Shown here: positions 17,722 to 25,174 of the stretch, piece after piece
Layout: every line of letters begins with the position of its first letter
Position numbering within the stretch: the stretch's first letter is position 1
NCBI RefSeq assembly: GCF_042427585.1
Contig: NZ_JBHMFC010000010.1
Coordinates: 62,001 to 126,000 of the forward strand
Length of the DNA stretch: 64,000 nucleotides
Direction of reading: 5' to 3'
From: Pseudalgibacter ostreae
Lineage (GTDB): Bacteria; Bacteroidota; Bacteroidia; Flavobacteriales; Flavobacteriaceae
Translations under genes and position numbers: made by a program
The notes under the pieces: generated by a model
Database searches by the model: none
What the model saw: the letters and a program-made list of their open reading frames with translations, nothing else
Told to the model about the DNA's origin: nothing

Positions 17722-17771
17722 AAGGCTGTCAGCATTCAGTACCTAAAGTGTTGCTTAATGCTGATAGCTTT
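17722..17771 (+). other. Intercistronic hairpin between GH3 and sulfatase genes
   Basis: AAGGCTGTCAGCATT (17722-17736) pairs with AATGCTGATAGCTTT (17757-17771), a 15-pair stem with two G-U pairs and a 20-base loop. It begins 12 bases after the GH3 stop. The following bases are A/T mixed, not a clean T-run, so it may be a weak terminator or a 3'-end stabilizer dividing the PUL transcript. Confidence 0.5.
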
Positions 17772-17815
17772 CAATTTAAAAAATAATAATTAGCAAATCA
17801 GAATATTAAGAATCC

Positions 17816-19483
17816 ATGAGAACGACTATCCTTGTTTTACTGATTGCATGTGTTTTTCAATCTTGTAAAAATGATAAAAAAGATGCTATAGCCGCATCTT
17901 CAGAGCAACGTCCCAATATTGTTTTTATCATGGCAGACGATCATGCAACTCAAGCTATTAGTGCATATGGACACCCTATAAGTCAATTGGCACCAACGCC
18001 AAATATTGATAGAATTGCTAAAGAAGGGGCTATATTCAAAAACAATTTTTGTACAAACGCTATATGTGGCCCTAGTCGAGCGGTTATTTTAACAGGTAAG
18101 CATAGTCATATAAACGGATTTAGAATGAATGGCGACCGCTTTGATGGTAGCCAACAAACTTATCCAAAGCTGTTGCAAAAGGCAGGTTATAAAACCGCTC
18201 TGGTTGGTAAATGGCATTTACATGGCGAGCCAGAAGGATTTGATTATTGGAATATTCTTCAAGATCAAGGCAACTACTATAACCCTAATTTTATTGCTAT
18301 AAACCCAGAAACAAAAAAAGTGGACACCACTATGATTCAAGGTTATGCGACAGATATCGTTACCCGTGATGCACTACGGTATTTAGAGAAAATTAAAGAT
18401 GATAAGCAACCCTTTATGCTCATGGTACAACATAAGGCTCCGCACAGAAATTGGATGCCCGCTTTACGCCATCTTAATAAATACGATAGTGTTCAATTTC
18501 CAGTGCCGGATACTTATTTTTCAAATCATGAAGGTTCTACGGCTTCAAAAGAGCAATATCAGACTATCTATAGGGATATGTATGAAGGTCATGATTTAAA
18601 AATGACTAAAGAAAAAGGAAGTCCCGTGTTGGCCCATAACCCATGGGTCACCGATTTTAATAGGATGACACCAGAACAACGCACAGAATGGGACAAAGCC
18701 TACCAACCCAAAAATGATGCGTTTCACGATGCCAATTTAAAAGGAGAGGCTTTAGCGTTATGGAAATTACAGCGCTATTTACAAGATTATATGGCTACCA
18801 TTGCTGCAGTAGATGAGGGTGTTGGTGATATTTTAGATTATTTAGAAACCCATAATTTAGCTAAAAACACTATTGTGGTCTATACCACAGATCAAGGATT
18901 TTATTTGGGAGAAAAGGGGTGGTTTGATAAACGGTTTATGTATGAAGAATCTTTAGCAATGCCTATGGTTATGAAATATCCTGCAGTGATAGAGCCAGGA
19001 ACAGAGATTACCGCATTAACGCAGAATTTAGATCTTGCCGAAACCTTTCTAGATTTTGCCCAAGTCGCTATTCCTGAAAACATGCAAGGAAAATCCTTAA
19101 AACCCTTATTGGTTCAATCGGTAAAAGATGATGATTTTAGAAATGCTATTTATTATCATTATTACGATTTTCCAGCCTTTCATATGGTTAAAAAGATGTA
19201 TGGAGTGCGAACAAAGCGTTATAAATTAATTCATGTATACGATGATGTAGATGAATGGGAATTATACGATTTAGAAAGGGATCCATTCGAAACGAATAAT
19301 GTTGTTCATGATGCTATTTATAATGAAATAGCGTACTTGTTAAGAAGGCGATTGGGCGAATTGCAGCAGGAATATGGTGTGACCGATAAAGAGTTTGATC
19401 ATGCCAGCCCCGAATCGATTGAGCGTGCTTATAATGGTTTTGAACGTTTAAGAGGGCAACCCGTAACCGCTTACGAACATTAA
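17816..19483 (+). CDS. S1-family (formylglycine) sulfatase lipoprotein
   Basis: 555 residues with a lipobox-like CVFQSC followed by KNDKKDA. Sulfatase features: RPNIVFIMADDHATQAISAYG (metal-binding Asp pair), the formylglycine motif Cys84-Gly-Pro-Ser-Arg88, TGKHSHINGF, YKTALVGKWHLHGEP, TTDQGFYLGEKGWFDKR and DLERDPFETNNV. Cys84 must be oxidized to formylglycine by a separate maturase, not seen here. It removes sulfate esters from a glycan; phosphodiesterases of the same superfamily share the motif, so phospho-substituents are an alternative. A hairpin separates it from GH3, but direction and context keep it in the PUL. Confidence 0.9.
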   Translation: MRTTILVLLIACVFQSCKNDKKDAIAASSEQRPNIVFIMADDHATQAISAYGHPISQLAPTPNIDRIAKEGAIFKNNFCTNAICGPSRAVILTGKHSHINGFRMNGDRFDGSQQTYPKLLQKAGYKTALVGKWHLHGEPEGFDYWNILQDQGNYYNPNFIAINPETKKVDTTMIQGYATDIVTRDALRYLEKIKDDKQPFMLMVQHKAPHRNWMPALRHLNKYDSVQFPVPDTYFSNHEGSTASKEQYQTIYRDMYEGHDLKMTKEKGSPVLAHNPWVTDFNRMTPEQRTEWDKAYQPKNDAFHDANLKGEALALWKLQRYLQDYMATIAAVDEGVGDILDYLETHNLAKNTIVVYTTDQGFYLGEKGWFDKRFMYEESLAMPMVMKYPAVIEPGTEITALTQNLDLAETFLDFAQVAIPENMQGKSLKPLLVQSVKDDDFRNAIYYHYYDFPAFHMVKKMYGVRTKRYKLIHVYDDVDEWELYDLERDPFETNNVVHDAIYNEIAYLLRRRLGELQQEYGVTDKEFDHASPESIERAYNGFERLRGQPVTAYEH

Positions 19484-19593
19484 TAATTTTAAGATTTGAT
19501 AGAATCTATGCTGTTTTTGGTGACTTCTCATAGTTATCGGTACGGTTTGTTTAAAATAGAACGGTCAAGTCTTTAGTCTAATAAAAAATTAAA

Positions 19594-21459
19594 ATGAATT
19601 TTATGAAATCAATAAAACACATTAGTTTAATAGCCGTTATATTAGGTGCAGTCTGTTTTCAATCTTGTAAGGAGTCAGAACCGCATTCAGAACCTATTAA
19701 AGAAAACAAAATAACAGAATTAGAAAAAAAGGATTTTAAAACCTATTGTAATCCTTTGGACATAGACTATTCTTATATGTCGCACTACAGAGCAATCAAC
19801 AATGTGTCGTACCGCTCTGGAGCCGATCCAGCAATAGTAAATTTTAAAGGTCGGTTTTATATGTTCGTAACCCGTTCTCATGGGTATTGGGCCTCAGACG
19901 ACATGAGCCATTGGGAGTTTATAAAACCCCAAAGCTGGTACTTTAACGGTTGTAATGCTCCTGCAGCAGCCGTAAGAGATGGAAAAATTATTTTAATGGG
20001 TGATCCATCAGGCCGCGGGGCTGTAATCGAGACCGATAACCCAGAGCTTGGAGATTGGAAGACTAATTATGCCGTTATTAATGTAGAGGGCGGTGTACAG
20101 GATCCAGACTTGTTTGTGGATGATGATGGCAAAGTATACCTCTATGAAGAATCGTCAAACAAATGGCCCATTCGAGGTATTGAACTCGATGCTGAAAATT
20201 ATTATATCCCAGTAGGAGAACAAGTAGACTTGTTTAACCTCGAGCCAGAAAAGCATGGATGGGAACGTTTTGGACAAGATCATAATTCAGATTTAAAGCC
20301 TTTTATAGAAGGCCCTTGGATGATGAAGCATAACGATACTTATTATTTGGAATACGGTGCGCCAGGCACCCAATGGAATGTGTATGCCGATGGTGTTTAT
20401 ACCAGCAAAAATCCTTTAGGCCCTTTTGAGTATGCCCCCTACAATCCCATTTCATATAAGCCTGGAGGTTTTCTAAAAGGTTCCGGTCATGGCAGTTCGG
20501 TGAAAGATAATAATGGTAATTATTGGCATTATTCTACGATGGCCATTTCGGTAAATTATAAATTTGAACGTCGCTTAGGGATGTATCCTGCTGGCTTTGA
20601 GGATAACGGACAAATGTACGTGAACACGGCTTATGGCGATTATCCACATTATTTGCCAGATACAAAAGTGGCGCATCATAAAGAGCGCTTTACAGGCTGG
20701 ATGTTGTTGTCTTATAACAAACCCGTAAAAACCAATTCGGGTTTAGTAACTAAAGACATTAATGTGGTTGATGAAAGTGAAGGAGGGTATATGCAAGAGC
20801 AAATCAAAGATTTCAACATAAATAAGATCAATGATGAAGAAATCCGATCGTATTGGGTTTCCGAAGCAAATAATGATTCTATTTATGTGGAAATAGATTT
20901 ATTGAAGCCTATGAATGTGAAAGCCATTCAAATTAATTTTCAAGACTTTAATGCTAAGGTTTTTGGAAGGCCTAGTGGTATTAAACAGCAATTTGTAGTT
21001 CAAGGCTCTTTAGATGGTGAAAATTGGCAAACGGTTGCCGATTACTCAAAGAATGAAAGAGATATGCCTCATGCATATCTGGAACTTAAAAATGCTTTTG
21101 ATGCACGATTTATAAGATATAATCATGTGTACGGTTATAATGATTATCTGGCAATTTCAGAATTCAGGGTTTTTGGAAATGGTAAAGAAGCAAAACCTCA
21201 AACGCCTTTAAATTTTAAAGTGGAAAGACAACGTGATAGAAGGAATAGTAATTTAACATGGGATAAGGTCGAAGATGCCACGGGATATGTTATTTATTGG
21301 GGTATTTCAAAAGATAAGCTCAACCTTTCTGCGCTTATTTACGATGTCCCTAACTATGAGTTACGGGCTTTAAATACAGATACAGGATATTTTTATCAGG
21401 TAGAAGCCTTTAATGAAAATGGTATTTCAGTTAAAAGCCCCATTTTATATACAAATTAA
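19594..21459 (+). CDS. GH43-like five-bladed propeller protein with F5/8C (discoidin) and FN3-like domains
   Basis: 621 residues; ATG at 19594 and at 19603 are both possible starts. Lipobox GAVCFQSC followed by KESEPHSEP, acidic. The catalytic propeller (about 60-370) shows the three acids expected of GH43: Asp78 in GADPAIV, Asp170 in VQDPDLF and Glu239 in IEGPWM, plus GHGSSVKDNNGNYWHYSTM. Residues about 400-525 resemble an F5/8 type C carbohydrate-binding domain (QFVVQGSLDGENWQTVADYS...ARFIRYNHVYGYNDYLAISEFRVFG) and the C-terminus an FN3 fold (TGYFYQVEAFNENG). GH43 covers arabinosidases, xylosidases and galactosidases, so the target is open. It is the last gene of the PUL. Confidence 0.8.
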   Translation: MNFMKSIKHISLIAVILGAVCFQSCKESEPHSEPIKENKITELEKKDFKTYCNPLDIDYSYMSHYRAINNVSYRSGADPAIVNFKGRFYMFVTRSHGYWASDDMSHWEFIKPQSWYFNGCNAPAAAVRDGKIILMGDPSGRGAVIETDNPELGDWKTNYAVINVEGGVQDPDLFVDDDGKVYLYEESSNKWPIRGIELDAENYYIPVGEQVDLFNLEPEKHGWERFGQDHNSDLKPFIEGPWMMKHNDTYYLEYGAPGTQWNVYADGVYTSKNPLGPFEYAPYNPISYKPGGFLKGSGHGSSVKDNNGNYWHYSTMAISVNYKFERRLGMYPAGFEDNGQMYVNTAYGDYPHYLPDTKVAHHKERFTGWMLLSYNKPVKTNSGLVTKDINVVDESEGGYMQEQIKDFNINKINDEEIRSYWVSEANNDSIYVEIDLLKPMNVKAIQINFQDFNAKVFGRPSGIKQQFVVQGSLDGENWQTVADYSKNERDMPHAYLELKNAFDARFIRYNHVYGYNDYLAISEFRVFGNGKEAKPQTPLNFKVERQRDRRNSNLTWDKVEDATGYVIYWGISKDKLNLSALIYDVPNYELRALNTDTGYFYQVEAFNENGISVKSPILYTN

Positions 21460-21588
21460 AAATATAAATCATATTAAAGTTTCTACGGGCCATAATGCTT
21501 AGGGTATCTCGGTTTTGGATATAGTAAATAATTATTTGCTGATAATAACTTTTGATAAACTCATCATTAAGTTTTTATTTATAAAGAC

Positions 21589-21596
21589 TACTTTTG
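21589..21596 (+). promoter_or_regulatory. Candidate trxB -7 box (TACTTTTG)
   Basis: TACTTTTG fits TAnnTTTG and lies 22 bases before the chosen trxB ATG. The -33 position is T-rich without a clear TTG. A start near 21603 would leave almost no leader for the ATG at 21607, favouring 21619. Confidence 0.45.
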
Positions 21597-21618
21597 TATT
21601 CTTTAAATGATAACGATT

Positions 21619-22599
21619 ATGTCTGAAACAATAGAAAGATTAAAATGTCTGATAATAGGGTCTGGACCGGCTGGTTATACAGCGGCAATTTATGCTGCAA
21701 GAGCAAACATGAAACCAGTGCTGTATCAAGGGGTACAGCCAGGGGGCCAATTGACCACTACAAATGAGGTGGAGAATTTCCCAGGGTACCCAGATGGTAT
21801 TACAGGACCAGAAATGATGATAGATTTACAAAAGCAAGCAGAACGTTTTGAAACCGATGTGCGTGATGGTTGGGTAACTAAAGTTGATTTTTCTGGTAGT
21901 GTTCATAAAGTATGGGTTAATGATACCAAAGAAATCCATTGTGATACTGTAATTATTTCTACCGGTGCTTCAGCTAAATACTTAGGGTTAGATTCTGAAC
22001 AAAAATATTTAAAACTTGGTGGCGGAGTATCGGCGTGTGCTGTTTGTGATGGATTTTTCTATAGAAATCAAGAGGTTGTGATTGTTGGTGCAGGAGATTC
22101 TGCCTGTGAAGAAGCGCATTACTTATCTAAATTATGTAAAAAAGTAACTATGTTGGTAAGACGTGATGAGTTTAGAGCGTCTAAAATTATGGCAGCTAGA
22201 GTACAAAATACAGAAAACATTGATATATTGTTCAACACAGAAACCGATGAGGTTTTGGGCGATGGACAGGTGGTAACCAGTGTACGGGTATTTAATAATA
22301 AAACCCAAGAAAAATATGAGATTCCCGCAACAGGATTTTTTGTAGCCATAGGTCATAAACCCAACACAGATATCTTTAAAGATATTTTAAATTTAGATGA
22401 AACAGGTTATATCATCAATGTACCAGGAACATCAAAAACAAATATTGAAGGCGTTTTTGTTTCAGGAGATGCTGCAGATCATGTGTACAGACAAGCAGTT
22501 ACAGCGGCAGGAACAGGATGCATGGCAGCACTGGATGCCGAACGTTATTTAGCGGCTAAAGACTCTTCTTTTGAAGTGTCTACTTCAACATACAATTAA
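21619..22599 (+). CDS. trxB: Thioredoxin-disulfide reductase
   Basis: 326 residues from the ATG at 21619 (MSETIERLKCLIIGSGPAGYTAAIYAA), preferred over an ATG four codons upstream by family length. FAD-binding GSGPAGY, PGGQLTTTNEVENFPGYPDGITG, redox-active Cys140-Ala-Val-Cys143 followed by Asp, NADPH-binding VGAGDSACEEA and C-terminal SGDAADHVYRQAVTAAGTGCMAALDAERYL are all present. It transfers electrons from NADPH to thioredoxin in the cytosol. It has its own candidate promoter and is independent of the PUL upstream. Nothing odd. Confidence 0.97.
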   Translation: MSETIERLKCLIIGSGPAGYTAAIYAARANMKPVLYQGVQPGGQLTTTNEVENFPGYPDGITGPEMMIDLQKQAERFETDVRDGWVTKVDFSGSVHKVWVNDTKEIHCDTVIISTGASAKYLGLDSEQKYLKLGGGVSACAVCDGFFYRNQEVVIVGAGDSACEEAHYLSKLCKKVTMLVRRDEFRASKIMAARVQNTENIDILFNTETDEVLGDGQVVTSVRVFNNKTQEKYEIPATGFFVAIGHKPNTDIFKDILNLDETGYIINVPGTSKTNIEGVFVSGDAADHVYRQAVTAAGTGCMAALDAERYLAAKDSSFEVSTSTYN

Positions 22600-23140
22600 T
22601 TTTATAAGCAAGTGGCTTAATTGTTTTAAACAAATACACTCCTTAAAAACATACTATTTTTTAGTATAAACCAAGCTTTTTAAGCTAAGGCGTAGGTTTT
22701 TAAATGGATATGGTCTGGTTTATATAAAAAAAATCTTAAAACAAGACCTTTATTGCACTTATTAGAGGGATGTATTGGTTTTTTTTTTTGATTTAAAGCA
22801 TGAAAATAAACATGTGTTTTAATAGAAAATTATTTTTAAACCTGTGCGATTTAATCTCAACTTTTTTTATTTAGACTGTTTTAATTTGTAAATTCGCATG
22901 GCTAAAGCCATGCGAATTTATGGTTTTAAAAATCGAGGTTTGTTCATTAATGTCCATGGATTTATAGAAACGCTTAGGTGTTGGTTTAATGTGTTGGTAA
23001 TAAAAGTAAAGAGAAACACTTTAGCGCGTTCAAAAAAGCATCGAGGATACAAAGGGTCGCTATGAATAAATTTTAATTTTTTTTATAAACAGAAAAAGCA
23101 AAAACGAGTTTCGATAATAATTAATTAAACATAAATCAAT
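22600..23140. other. Long intergenic region between trxB and mdh
   Basis: About 540 very AT-rich bases with no convincing gene. The one striking element is the perfect 14-base-pair hairpin at 22889-22920. Immediately before it, TTAATTTG (22881-22888) is one mismatch from a -7 box. The region probably holds the trxB 3' end and a long mdh leader or a small RNA. Confidence 0.5.
22889..22920 (+). other. Perfect 14-bp hairpin with TAAA loop
   Basis: TAAATTCGCATGGC (22889-22902) and GCCATGCGAATTTA (22907-22920) are exact reverse complements around a TAAA tetraloop. Neither side has the T-run of an intrinsic terminator (next bases are TGGTTTTAAAA). It may fold in a transcript or serve as a palindromic protein site. 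Confidence 0.65.
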
Positions 23141-24067
23141 ATGAAAGTTACAGTAGTAGGAGCAGGTGCAGTAGGTGCAAGTTGTGCAGAGTACATCGCC
23201 ATTAAAAATTTCGCTTCAGAGGTTGTATTGTTAGATATCAAAGAAGGATATGCCGAAGGAAAAGCCATGGATTTAATGCAAACCGCATCATTAAATGGTT
23301 TCGATACTAAAATTACAGGGATTACAAACGATTATAGTCAAACTGCAGAGAGTGATATTTGTGTTATTACTTCAGGAATTCCACGTAAACCAGGCATGAC
23401 TAGGGAAGAGTTGATAGGTATCAATGCAGGTATTGTGAAAACAGTATCTTCTAATCTTATTGAGCACTCTCCAAATACGATTATTATTGTTGTGAGCAAT
23501 CCAATGGATACGATGGCGTATTTAGTGCATAAATCAACAAGCATACCTAAAAACCGTATTATTGGTATGGGAGGAGCTTTAGATTCTGCACGTTTCAAAT
23601 ACAGATTGGCCGAAGCTTTAGAGGGGCCTATTAGCGATGTAGACGGTATGGTAATTGGTGGACATAGTGATACCGGTATGATTCCTTTAACACGTTTGGC
23701 AACTAGAGCAGGTGTGCCTGTTTCTGAGTTTTTATCGAACGAGCGACTAAGTCAAGTGTTAGAAGATACCAAAGTTGGAGGTGCAACACTTACCAAATTA
23801 TTGGGTACTTCTGCTTGGTATGCTCCAGGAGCTGCAGTTAGCGCATTAGTACAAGCCATCGCGTGCGATCAAAAGAAAGTATTCCCATGTTCTGTGTTAC
23901 TAGAAGGTGAATATGGTTTAAATGATATTAGTATAGGCGTACCAGTAATTATTGGTAAAAATGGTGTGGAAAGCATTATTGATATACCACTAAACGATGC
24001 TGAAAAAGCAAGTATGCAAGAAAGTGCAGAAGGTGTTAAAAAAGTAAACGCTTTATTGGAACTTTAA
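23141..24067 (+). CDS. mdh: Malate dehydrogenase
   Basis: 308 residues, NAD-dependent MDH of the LDH-like type. Seen are the dinucleotide motif VVGAGAVGASCAEY, the NAD-specificity acid in LLDIKEG, substrate-binding SGIPRKPGMTRE (arginine pair), VVSNPMDTMAYL, LDSARF with catalytic neighbours and the catalytic His in VIGGHSDTGMIPL. It oxidizes malate to oxaloacetate in the cytosolic TCA cycle. It stands alone with long flanking regions, including a structured 3' region at 24145-24244. Length matches family norms. Confidence 0.97.
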   Translation: MKVTVVGAGAVGASCAEYIAIKNFASEVVLLDIKEGYAEGKAMDLMQTASLNGFDTKITGITNDYSQTAESDICVITSGIPRKPGMTREELIGINAGIVKTVSSNLIEHSPNTIIIVVSNPMDTMAYLVHKSTSIPKNRIIGMGGALDSARFKYRLAEALEGPISDVDGMVIGGHSDTGMIPLTRLATRAGVPVSEFLSNERLSQVLEDTKVGGATLTKLLGTSAWYAPGAAVSALVQAIACDQKKVFPCSVLLEGEYGLNDISIGVPVIIGKNGVESIIDIPLNDAEKASMQESAEGVKKVNALLEL

Positions 24068-24144
24068 TATAAAAACTAATGCTTCAGGTTTTGTTTACAA
24101 GAGGTTTCTCCAGCAAAGCAAAACGCTAAAGGAATAACATACAT

Positions 24145-24248
24145 AAAAGTGCTTCATGTGCTTAAAATTTGATGAAGACTGAAAACAATGTGTCAAAAAC
24201 ATAATTTCAGATCCCTTTGGATTTTAAGGGTTTGAAGCACTTTTTTAT
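24145..24248 (+). terminator. Probable mdh terminator with long-range stem
   Basis: AAAAGTGCTTCA (24145-24156) is exactly complementary to TGAAGCACTTTT (24233-24244), which continues into a T-run. Between them lies a smaller hairpin, CCCTT...AAGGG. The short version acts like an intrinsic terminator; the 76-base insert makes it unusual and could be a small 3' RNA. The whole 24068-24400 gap otherwise shows only the promoter at 24274-24304. Confidence 0.5.
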
Positions 24249-24273
24249 TATAGAATTTTAAACTTAAATAAAA

Positions 24274-24304
24274 TTGCCAATTCCTAACTGAAATCATATA
24301 TTTG
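24274..24304 (+). promoter_or_regulatory. Promoter of the 24401 gene (TTG-N20-TATATTTG)
   Basis: TTG at 24274-24276 and TATATTTG at 24297-24304 are separated by exactly 20 bases, a full match to the Bacteroidota consensus. A start near 24311 leaves a leader of about 90 bases before the ATG at 24401. Confidence 0.7.
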
Positions 24305-24400
24305 GCGTATGAAAGATTCTTAAAGGGTCATTTTTTTATTTATTAAGAATCTCGATATGGATGTTACGTGTGTCCATGGAAAAAACAATACGCATTACAC

Positions 24401-25024
24401 ATGAATTTAAAATGGTACATTAGTGCTTTAATGATGCTCCTTACCTTAACAGGTATGGTTTTTGAGCCGCAAGTTTCTGTACCAAATCAGGAAATCATTC
24501 TGCATTTTACAGATGCTAAGATTACTCCAGAGCAATCCCAGAATACGTTAGAGCTTGTTAAAAAGCAACTCCAGGATTTAGGCGCAGAAAATATACAAGT
24601 AAAAGAGAGTCCCAACGGAAGCTTGAATATAGTTTATTATAGCGCTGCCGATGTGAGTATTATTAAAAACTCACTTTCTAAAGAAAAAACCTTAGCACTT
24701 GATTATGAAGCGGCGCCCAATAGAAAGACGCAACAACATGATTTTCCTTTAGATAAAAACCCAATTACATATAAGTTGGATGTTCATGAAATCCATAAAG
24801 GACATGATGCAGAATGGGACCTAAAAGGCACTTTAGTTACCGAACTAAAATCTAAAAGCAATAGCATTTTTTATCCAAAACTATCTTCCTATAGTATTCG
24901 CACTCTTAGTGATACAATAAAGTACAGTGTAAAAAAAACATATAAGGTTTACTGTGCTACTGTAATAACGGTTCTGGATCTCCCACATAGCATTCCCGAA
25001 GTAAGGGCAGGCCCCATTTGCTAA
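24401..25024 (+). CDS. Small exported/anchored protein of unknown function upstream of secDF
   Basis: 207 residues from the ATG at 24401 (MNLKWYISALMMLLTLTGMVFEPQ), which opens a signal-anchor-like hydrophobic segment; a longer GTG-start frame would bury it. Residues about 30-105 (EIILHFTDAKITPEQSQNTL...VKKQLQDLGAENIQVKE...GSLNIVYYS) have the alternating pattern of a ferredoxin-like fold and loosely recall the SecD P1 domain. I do not recognise the family. It has its own consensus promoter and is followed after 150 bases by secDF in the same direction, so a role linked to protein export or membrane biogenesis is possible but unproven. Confidence 0.6.
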   Translation: MNLKWYISALMMLLTLTGMVFEPQVSVPNQEIILHFTDAKITPEQSQNTLELVKKQLQDLGAENIQVKESPNGSLNIVYYSAADVSIIKNSLSKEKTLALDYEAAPNRKTQQHDFPLDKNPITYKLDVHEIHKGHDAEWDLKGTLVTELKSKSNSIFYPKLSSYSIRTLSDTIKYSVKKTYKVYCATVITVLDLPHSIPEVRAGPIC

Positions 25025-25098
25025 AATCATTTCTAGAATTAAACGCAAAGATCGTTTATGGCATCCTCAGTTGCCAAAATCATAATTAACATAAAAAA

Positions 25099-25129
25099 TT
25101 GTCAAATTATTCGGTAAATTCTATATTTG
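25099..25129 (+). promoter_or_regulatory. secDF promoter (TTG-N20-TATATTTG)
   Basis: TTG at 25099-25101, a 20-base spacer and TATATTTG at 25122-25129 form an ideal flavobacterial promoter. Its -7 box covers the upstream TTG codon at 25127, which therefore cannot be the translation start and supports the ATG at 25175. Confidence 0.75.
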
Positions 25130-25174
25130 CCGTCCCGAAAATACGGGGTAAAATTTGATTTAAAAATAAAAACA

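Noticed and set aside
25127..25174. N-terminal extension of SecDF from a TTG
   Set aside because: The TTG lies within the -7 box of the secDF promoter, so it would not be transcribed.
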